A stretch of DNA of 15,000 nucleotides, taken from positions 2,482,501-2,497,500 of the forward strand of contig NZ_CP094971.1 in the NCBI RefSeq assembly GCF_022869825.1, written 5' to 3'. The notes under the pieces were generated by a model. It did no database searches, was not told where the DNA came from, and saw nothing but the letters and a program-made list of their open reading frames with translations. Origin of the DNA: Clostridium sp. BJN0001. Lineage in GTDB: Bacteria > Bacillota > Clostridia > Clostridiales > Clostridiaceae. The position numbers and the translations under genes are program-made. Shown in pieces: positions 7,644 to 15,000 of the stretch. Within the stretch, counting starts at the first letter, position 1. Every line of letters begins with the position of its first letter.

Positions 7644-9086
7644 TTAGTCATAATGGGTTAATTCTCTGTACATATTCAAATATTCCTGCGCAGACCTTCT
7701 CCAGCTGTTATCTGAATTCATTGAATTTCTAACTAAGTTTGTCCAACGATTCTTGTCCTGATATATCCATAATGCATATTTTATTGTGTTATAAAATTCT
7801 TCAGAATCATAATTTTTAAAACTAAATCCATTTCCTTCGCCTGTATATTCATTATATGGATTTATAGTATCTTTAAGTCCTCCTGTTTCTCTTACAATAG
7901 GAACACTTCCGTATCTTAATGCGATTAATTGTCCAAGACCACATGGTTCAAATCGTGATGGCATAATAAACATATCTGATGCTGCATAAATTCTATTTGC
8001 AAGAGCATTATCAAATCTAATATTAGCTGATACTCTTCCTCCAAATCTATATGAAAGCCATTTAAAATGATCTTCATATTGTGAATCACCAGTTCCAAGC
8101 ACTACAAACTGTACATCATTCTCCTGCATTAACCTTTCAGTAATGTACATAACAAGATCCATTCCTTTTTGAGGTGTTAATCTACTTACTATTGCAAGCA
8201 TAGGAACATTTTCATCTATATTAAGGCCTAATTCTCTTTGAAGTTCAACCTTATTTTTCTTCTTATTTTCTAAATCATCTGCATTAAACTTATAAGGAAT
8301 AAATTTATCTGTTTCAGGATTATAATCATCATAATCTATACCATTTACAATTCCTCTTAATGCATAAGATCTATCTCTTAATACACCATCAAGTCTTTCA
8401 CCATATTCAGGAGTCTGAATTTCTCCAGCATAACTTCTACTTACTGTAGTAACAATATCTGAATAATATATTGCACCTTTCATAAAGCTTACTCCATCAT
8501 CAAATTTCAAACAGGTATTATCATATAATGCCATATCAAATCCAAAAAGTTCTGGGAGAATATTTGGATCATATATTCCTTGAAAAGCTATATTATGAAT
8601 AGAAAATACAGTTTTAATATTCCAGTAGAAACTATCTTTTCTCTTATACTCAAATTTTAATAACACCGGTAACATTCCTGTCTGCCAATCATTACAATGA
8701 ATTAAATCTGGTTGCCAATCTATATGTCTTATAGTTTCCAAAACAGCTCTATCAAAAAATGCAAATCTTTCAGCATCATCATAATAGCCATATAAATCAT
8801 CTCTGTAAAAATAATATTCATTATCTAAAAGATAATACGTAACACCATTAAAAAATCCTTCCCATACTCCGCAGAATCTATCTCTCCATCCTACTTTCAC
8901 AAGAAACCATTTATCAAATTTTATTTTATCTTTTAATTCCCAGTTTATATCTCTATATTTGGGTAAAATTACTCTTACATCTGTCCCACATTTTGCAAGT
9001 TCTTTTGGAAGTGCTCCGGCAACATCTCCAAGTCCTCCACTTTTTATAAACGGTCCTGCTTCTGAAGCTACAAATAATATTCTCAT
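7644..9086 (-). CDS. glgA: Glycogen synthase, ADP-glucose type (GT5)
   Basis: Transfers glucose from ADP-glucose to the non-reducing end of alpha-1,4-glucan. The 480 residues are the normal bacterial length. The N-terminal Rossmann domain starts MRILFVASEAGPFIKSGG, with the KxGGLGD ADP-glucose loop at K15 to D21. HCNDWQTGMLP (130-140) and FSIHNIAFQG (161-170) are typical. The C-terminal domain has IVSRLTPQKGMD (R302, K307) and SRFEPCGLGQ with catalytic E380, followed by VRETGGLKDTI. All residues expected for activity are present (E. coli R300, K305, E377). The ATG at 9086 has an AGAGGGG site 7 nt upstream. It is the second gene of the operon, 27 nt after glgB and 21 nt before glgP. Confidence 0.97.
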   Translation of the reverse strand: MRILFVASEAGPFIKSGGLGDVAGALPKELAKCGTDVRVILPKYRDINWELKDKIKFDKWFLVKVGWRDRFCGVWEGFFNGVTYYLLDNEYYFYRDDLYGYYDDAERFAFFDRAVLETIRHIDWQPDLIHCNDWQTGMLPVLLKFEYKRKDSFYWNIKTVFSIHNIAFQGIYDPNILPELFGFDMALYDNTCLKFDDGVSFMKGAIYYSDIVTTVSRSYAGEIQTPEYGERLDGVLRDRSYALRGIVNGIDYDDYNPETDKFIPYKFNADDLENKKKNKVELQRELGLNIDENVPMLAIVSRLTPQKGMDLVMYITERLMQENDVQFVVLGTGDSQYEDHFKWLSYRFGGRVSANIRFDNALANRIYAASDMFIMPSRFEPCGLGQLIALRYGSVPIVRETGGLKDTINPYNEYTGEGNGFSFKNYDSEEFYNTIKYALWIYQDKNRWTNLVRNSMNSDNSWRRSAQEYLNMYRELTHYD

Positions 9087-9113
9087 TTTTAATCCCCTCT
9101 TTTTATAGTTATT

Positions 9114-11537
9114 TTATTGTTTATCCTCTGTTTCTGAGGCAATAGTAGTATTATTATCTTTAATTTCTTTATTTTCATCTATAAAATTATTAACCTTAAG
9201 AACTAGTGCAGCCATTGGTGGAACTTTTACTTTTATTGAATATTGCTGATTATGAAATGGCGCTTTTTCTGCATATAACTTTGTTCCCATTACTTGTCCT
9301 GAGCCACCATATTTTTCATCATCTGTATTAAATACTTCTTCATATTCAGCATAATATGGAACACCTATCTGATAATCATAATAAACTTCTGATGTAAAGT
9401 TAACTATAAAGATAAGTGATTCACTATCTTTATCAGTTTTTCTTACAAATATCAATATGCTTTGTTCATTATTATTTGGTTCTATCCATGTAAAACCACT
9501 ATAATCATAATCAAGAAGCCATAATGCTCTATTTTCTTTATAGAATTTATTAATATCTTTGAAAAATGCTAGAGTTTTTTTATTCATTTCATGATCATCT
9601 ATAAGATTCCATTGAAGCTCTTCATGATCTCTCCATTCAACAAATTGAGCAAATTCAGATCCCATAAATGTTAGTTTCTTTCCAGGATGCCCTATCATAT
9701 ATCCAATAAATACTCTTAATCCTGCAAATTTATTCCAATAATCTCCCCACATTTTATTTACAAGTGATCCTTTTCCATGAACAACTTCGTCATGTGAAAG
9801 AGGAAGAATATAGTTTTCTGCATAATTATACATCATTGCAAAAGTAATATTTTTGTGATGATATTTTCTATCTTTAGGATCTATTTTTACATATTCAAGC
9901 GTATCATTCATCCAACCCATATTCCATTTGAAATTAAATCCTAATCCATCGTGCTCTGGTGATTTTGTTACGTTAGGCCATGATGTTGATTCTTCTGCTA
10001 TCATAAGAGCATTTTTATATTCTTTAAAAACAGCTGTGTTTAAATCTTTGAAAAATTGAATTCCCTCAAGATTTCCATTGCCACCATATTTATTAGGAAG
10101 CCATTCCCCATTAGATCTACTATAATCAAGATATAAAATACTAGAAACTGCATCGACTCTTAATCCATCAATGTGAAATTCTCTATAAAAATATAATGCA
10201 TTTGAAATTAAAAAGCTTTTAACTTCTGGTCTTCCAAGATCAAAATTGCATGTACCCCAGCCTTTATTTTCTGCTCTCCACTCTTCTTGATATTCATAAG
10301 TAGGACTTCCATCAAAATGATAAAGTCCATGAGAATCCTTACAAAAATGTCCTGGAACCCAATCAAAAATAACTCCAATTCCCTCATTATGAATACAATT
10401 GATAAGCTTTTTTAGTCCATTAATTTCACCATATCTACTTGTAGGAGCAAAGAATCCTGTTGCCTGATATCCCCATGATTCATCCAAAGGATGTTCCATA
10501 ACTGGCATTATTTCAACATGAGTATATCCCATATCTTTTAAATATTTAGGAAGTTCTTTACTTAATTCATCATACGATAAAAATGTTCCATCTTTATGTT
10601 TTTTCCACGATCCTAAATGAAGTTCGTAAATATTAATTGGGATTTTAAAAATATCTTTTTCTAAATTCTGTTTAATCCATTTACTATCTGTCCATTTAAA
10701 TGATTTAGAATCAGTAACTATAGTAGCATTATTAGGTCTTAGTTCAAATTTGATTCCATATGGATCACTCTTATATTCGCCTTCATTACCGTTCTCATCT
10801 ACAATACAGTATTTATATTTGGCACCTTCTTTTATTCCGGGGAAGAACTTTGCAAAAATTCCATGATCAGTTATTTTATCAAGCTTATAATCTTCCATCA
10901 CTTCAAAATTATTAAAGTCTCCAACCAAATAAACATTTTGTGCTTTTGGTGCCCATGTTGCAAACTGGACTCCTTTTCTCCTATTTACTGTCATCATATG
11001 TGAGCCCATTATATTATAGGCAGTATAATTTTTTCCTTCATGAAATAAATAAGTATTAAAATTTGTAAGTTTACACAAGTCTGATTTCTTAGCTACAGGT
11101 TTCTTTGTTGTTCTTTTATTAGCTGATGAAACCCTATGTCTAGTCTCTACTTTCTTTTTAGCAACCTTTTTTTCAGTTTCTACTTTCTTTTTAGTGGCTC
11201 TACTTTTAGTTTTTTCTTTTACTTTTGCCTTTTTTACATTTTCAGTTTCATTTTTAACTAAATCTGCTGCATTTTTTGTTATCTCTGAATTATTTTCATT
11301 AGATTCACTTTTATTTTTATCTTTTTTTTCTGTTTTTAAAGATAATTCTGCATCTTTTTCAGATGATTTTTTCTTTTTTGCTACTGGTTTCTTTCTAGTT
11401 GTCTTCTTTTTTGCTACTGGTTTTTTATTTATAGCTTTATCTTCCTTTGAATCCCCACTTTTATTGTCCATATTTTTATTTTCATTTTCTTTTTTTTCTG
11501 CTTTATTACCCAATACATTTTTACTAACCTTAGTCAT
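9114..11537 (-). CDS. glgB: 1,4-alpha-glucan branching enzyme with an unusual lysine-rich N-terminal tail
   Basis: Cleaves alpha-1,4 chains and re-attaches them as alpha-1,6 branches (GH13). Of its 807 residues the last 650 or so form a normal enzyme: a CBM48-type domain (about 160-275; FATWAPKAQNVYLVGDFNNF), a barrel with DWVPGHF (D392), GLRVDAVSS (nucleophile D462), AEEST (acid E515) and LSHDE (H582, D583), then a C-terminal beta domain. Residues 1-151 are extra. They are low-complexity, with 47 lysines, three KKPVAKK motifs (38-44, 49-55, 145-151) and 11-residue repeats, resembling histone-H1-like tails. The ATG at 11537 has AGGGG 8 nt upstream, and no internal start with a ribosome site precedes the core, so the tail should be translated. 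It is the first gene of the operon. Possible tail roles are binding to nucleic acid, polyphosphate or a granule surface, all inferred. Confidence 0.95.
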   Translation of the reverse strand: MTKVSKNVLGNKAEKKENENKNMDNKSGDSKEDKAINKKPVAKKKTTRKKPVAKKKKSSEKDAELSLKTEKKDKNKSESNENNSEITKNAADLVKNETENVKKAKVKEKTKSRATKKKVETEKKVAKKKVETRHRVSSANKRTTKKPVAKKSDLCKLTNFNTYLFHEGKNYTAYNIMGSHMMTVNRRKGVQFATWAPKAQNVYLVGDFNNFEVMEDYKLDKITDHGIFAKFFPGIKEGAKYKYCIVDENGNEGEYKSDPYGIKFELRPNNATIVTDSKSFKWTDSKWIKQNLEKDIFKIPINIYELHLGSWKKHKDGTFLSYDELSKELPKYLKDMGYTHVEIMPVMEHPLDESWGYQATGFFAPTSRYGEINGLKKLINCIHNEGIGVIFDWVPGHFCKDSHGLYHFDGSPTYEYQEEWRAENKGWGTCNFDLGRPEVKSFLISNALYFYREFHIDGLRVDAVSSILYLDYSRSNGEWLPNKYGGNGNLEGIQFFKDLNTAVFKEYKNALMIAEESTSWPNVTKSPEHDGLGFNFKWNMGWMNDTLEYVKIDPKDRKYHHKNITFAMMYNYAENYILPLSHDEVVHGKGSLVNKMWGDYWNKFAGLRVFIGYMIGHPGKKLTFMGSEFAQFVEWRDHEELQWNLIDDHEMNKKTLAFFKDINKFYKENRALWLLDYDYSGFTWIEPNNNEQSILIFVRKTDKDSESLIFIVNFTSEVYYDYQIGVPYYAEYEEVFNTDDEKYGGSGQVMGTKLYAEKAPFHNQQYSIKVKVPPMAALVLKVNNFIDENKEIKDNNTTIASETEDKQ
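11146..11194. repeat. 33-nt-period direct repeat inside the glgB tail (KKKVET units)
   Basis: A 16-nt string is identical at 11146-11161 and 11179-11194, exactly 33 nt (11 codons) apart. On the minus strand each copy lies in codons for KKKVET. The same 11-residue step is seen in the other repeat pair further upstream in the gene. Confidence 0.8.
11371..11423. repeat. 33-nt-period direct repeat inside the glgB tail (KKPVAKKK units)
   Basis: A 20-nt string is identical at 11371-11390 and 11404-11423, again 33 nt apart. It encodes KPVAKKK on the minus strand. A diverged third copy (KKPVAKK) lies near 11085-11104, at the end of the tail. The identity at DNA level suggests tandem duplication of an 11-codon unit. 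Confidence 0.8.
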
Positions 11538-11581
11538 AATTTCATCCCCTCTTAAAATATATCAACAAACTATAAATAATA

Positions 11582-11617
11582 TATAAAGTTTATATATACA
11601 TCCTACCAAACTTTATA
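11582..11617 (-). promoter_or_regulatory. 10-bp inverted repeat in the glgB leader
   Basis: TATAAAGTTT (11582-11591) and AAACTTTATA (11608-11617) are perfect inverted copies separated by 16 nt, about 45-80 nt before the glgB start. A further copy of TATAAAGTT lies in the spacer between the -35 and -10 boxes (11691-11699). It could be an RNA hairpin or a protein site on DNA. There is no T run, so it is not a terminator. Its function is unknown. Confidence 0.4.
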
Positions 11618-11681
11618 ATATTTTTCATCTCTATTTATATTTTTTTCTCTTTAATATTACTACTGGAGAAACAATAGTTAT

Positions 11682-11710
11682 ATTTTACCATATAAAGTTA
11701 CATTTGTTAA
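11682..11710 (-). promoter_or_regulatory. Sigma-A-type promoter of the glg operon
   Basis: On the minus strand TTAACA (11705-11710) and TAAAAT (11682-11687) are separated by 17 nt, each one base off consensus. An A-rich stretch lies just upstream (11713-11720 region), as in UP-like elements. The predicted start is near 11675, giving a leader of about 138 nt. It lies directly after the rRNA terminator, so the glycogen operon has a separate promoter. No catabolite (cre) site was seen near it. Confidence 0.65.
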
Positions 11711-11741
11711 CATATTTTTTTTGATATGAAATAATAAGTAT

Positions 11742-11773
11742 AAAAAAAAGACAGCTATAAGCTGTCTTTTTTT
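11742..11773 (-). terminator. rRNA operon terminator
   Basis: GACAGCT (11750-11756) pairs with AGCTGTC (11760-11766). The stem is extended by an A8 run on the left and a T7 run on the right. On the minus strand the stem is followed by eight Ts, 10 nt or so after the 5S 3' end region. The symmetric A and T runs mean it should also work for plus-strand transcripts. Confidence 0.9.
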
Positions 11774-11783
11774 CTAGTTAATC

Positions 11784-11900
11784 ACCCGGCGACGTCTTAC
11801 TCTTCCACACAGTCACCCATGCAGTACCATCAGCGCTATAGACCTTAACTGTCCTGTTCGGTATGGGAAGGAGTGTTACCTCTACGCCATCATCACCAGA
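11784..11900 (-). rRNA. rrf: 5S ribosomal RNA
   Basis: 117 nt on the minus strand. The 5' end (TCTGGTGATGATGGCG) pairs with the 3' end (GACGTCGCCGGGT) to form helix I. The internal conserved blocks GTAACACTCCTTCCCAT and CCGAACAGG, and GATGGTACTGC in the 3' half, are typical of Firmicute 5S. It lies 65 nt after 23S and before the terminator. The ends are placed by helix pairing and may be off by a base or two. Confidence 0.96.
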
Positions 11901-11903
11901 TAT

Positions 11904-11928
11904 TTTTGAAAGATTTGTTCTTTCAAAA
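11904..11928 (-). other. Hairpin in the 23S-5S spacer
   Basis: A perfect 10-bp inverted repeat (11904-11913 with 11919-11928) has a 5-nt loop and begins 3 nt before the 5S 5' end. It may guide 5S maturation. One arm overlaps the sequence that can instead pair with the 5' flank of 23S, so the two structures compete. Confidence 0.55.
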
Positions 11929-11953
11929 TTGCATATAAATCATGTATTACAAC
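11915..11953 (-). other. 3' flank of 23S, half of the pre-23S processing stem
   Basis: Positions 11915-11940 are complementary at 25 of 26 positions to 14972-14997 on the other side of 23S when both are read in the rRNA transcript. The match continues, with bulges, through ATGTAT and TACAAC. Such flanking complementarity is how bacterial pre-23S forms its RNase III-type processing stem. Confidence 0.7.
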
Positions 11954-11965
11954 TTTTTTTAATTT

Positions 11966-14872
<2,907 letters not shown>

Positions 14873-15000
14873 TTTATTAGTTAAAGTTTAATATATTTCA
14901 ATTAAAACTTGTTAATCATCAATTCACAAAGAATATTTATTCTTGGCTTTGTTGTATTTTATATACATTAAATTTATATGCAATTTTCAAAGAACAATTT
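14873..15000 (-). other. 16S-23S spacer, part next to 23S (no tRNA seen)
   Basis: The 128 AT-rich bases upstream of 23S run off the right edge, so 16S rRNA is expected beyond 15000. No tRNA cloverleaf is present in this part. It contains a small AT hairpin around 14929-14944 and the 5' half of the pre-23S stem (14951-14997). Confidence 0.85.
14988..14996 (-). promoter_or_regulatory. boxA-like antitermination element in the rRNA spacer
   Basis: TGTTCTTTG on the minus strand, continuing GAAAATTGCAT, matches the boxA form in Bacillus rRNA leaders and spacers, where the NusB/NusE antitermination complex binds. Here it also lies inside the segment that can pair with the 3' flank of 23S. Confidence 0.65.

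Noticed and set aside
11194..11586. Plus-strand open frame of 130 codons rich in Phe, Ser and Leu, looking like a membrane protein
   Set aside because: It is the antisense shadow of the lysine-rich glgB tail (AAA/AAG codons read backwards give Phe/Leu/Ser). The glgB frame has the ribosome site and continues into a known enzyme.
11590..11628. Possible 12-codon upstream reading frame (minus strand) across the leader inverted repeat, a leader-peptide candidate
   Set aside because: No convincing ribosome site precedes its ATG, and it has no run of regulatory codons; short frames like this are common by chance.
14873..15000. tRNA gene in the rRNA spacer
   Set aside because: No acceptor/T-loop pattern (GGTTCGAATCC-like) is present in the visible part of the spacer; one could still lie beyond the right edge.

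Overview
This window comes from a low-GC Firmicute, most likely a cluster I Clostridium. The coding regions are very AT-rich, Shine-Dalgarno sequences are strong (AGGAGG or AGGGG type), and the rRNA spacer has the Firmicute form. The gene set and order (glgB, glgA, glgP, a GH13 protein, glgC, glgD) fit granulose/glycogen operons of solventogenic or butyrate-producing clostridia. The genus is inferred from style and gene content, not from a database match. Every gene found here lies on the minus strand, so transcription runs from high to low coordinates.

Layout in transcription order: the right end (15000 to about 14873) is the part of the 16S-23S spacer next to 23S, with a boxA-like element and no tRNA. 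Then come a complete 23S rRNA (about 14872-11966), a 65-nt spacer, a 117-nt 5S rRNA (about 11900-11784) and a strong hairpin terminator (11742-11773). A sigma-A-like promoter (11682-11710) and a leader of about 140 nt with an inverted repeat precede the six-gene glycogen cluster (11537-1035). The genes are separated by only 12 to 34 nt and end at an AT-only 19-bp terminator hairpin (972-1016). The left end carries a separate transcription unit: the first 272 codons of serC, with its own promoter and an operator-like cluster of TGTATTT half sites.

How the genes work together: GlgC, with its degenerate paralogue GlgD, makes ADP-glucose. GlgA polymerises it into alpha-1,4-glucan, GlgB adds alpha-1,6 branches, and GlgP releases glucose-1-phosphate from the polymer. 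One operon therefore carries both synthesis and breakdown. No debranching enzyme is present. The sixth gene is a full-length GH13 neopullulanase-like protein whose catalytic nucleophile, general acid and other active-site positions are substituted. It looks like a pseudo-amylase that could bind glucan but probably does not cleave it.

The two most notable observations are this GH13 pseudoenzyme and a lysine-rich, histone-H1-like tail of about 150 residues on the branching enzyme GlgB, built partly from 11-residue repeats. No mobile element, CRISPR array, phage gene or clearly new multi-gene system is visible. Apart from these details the window is housekeeping DNA.
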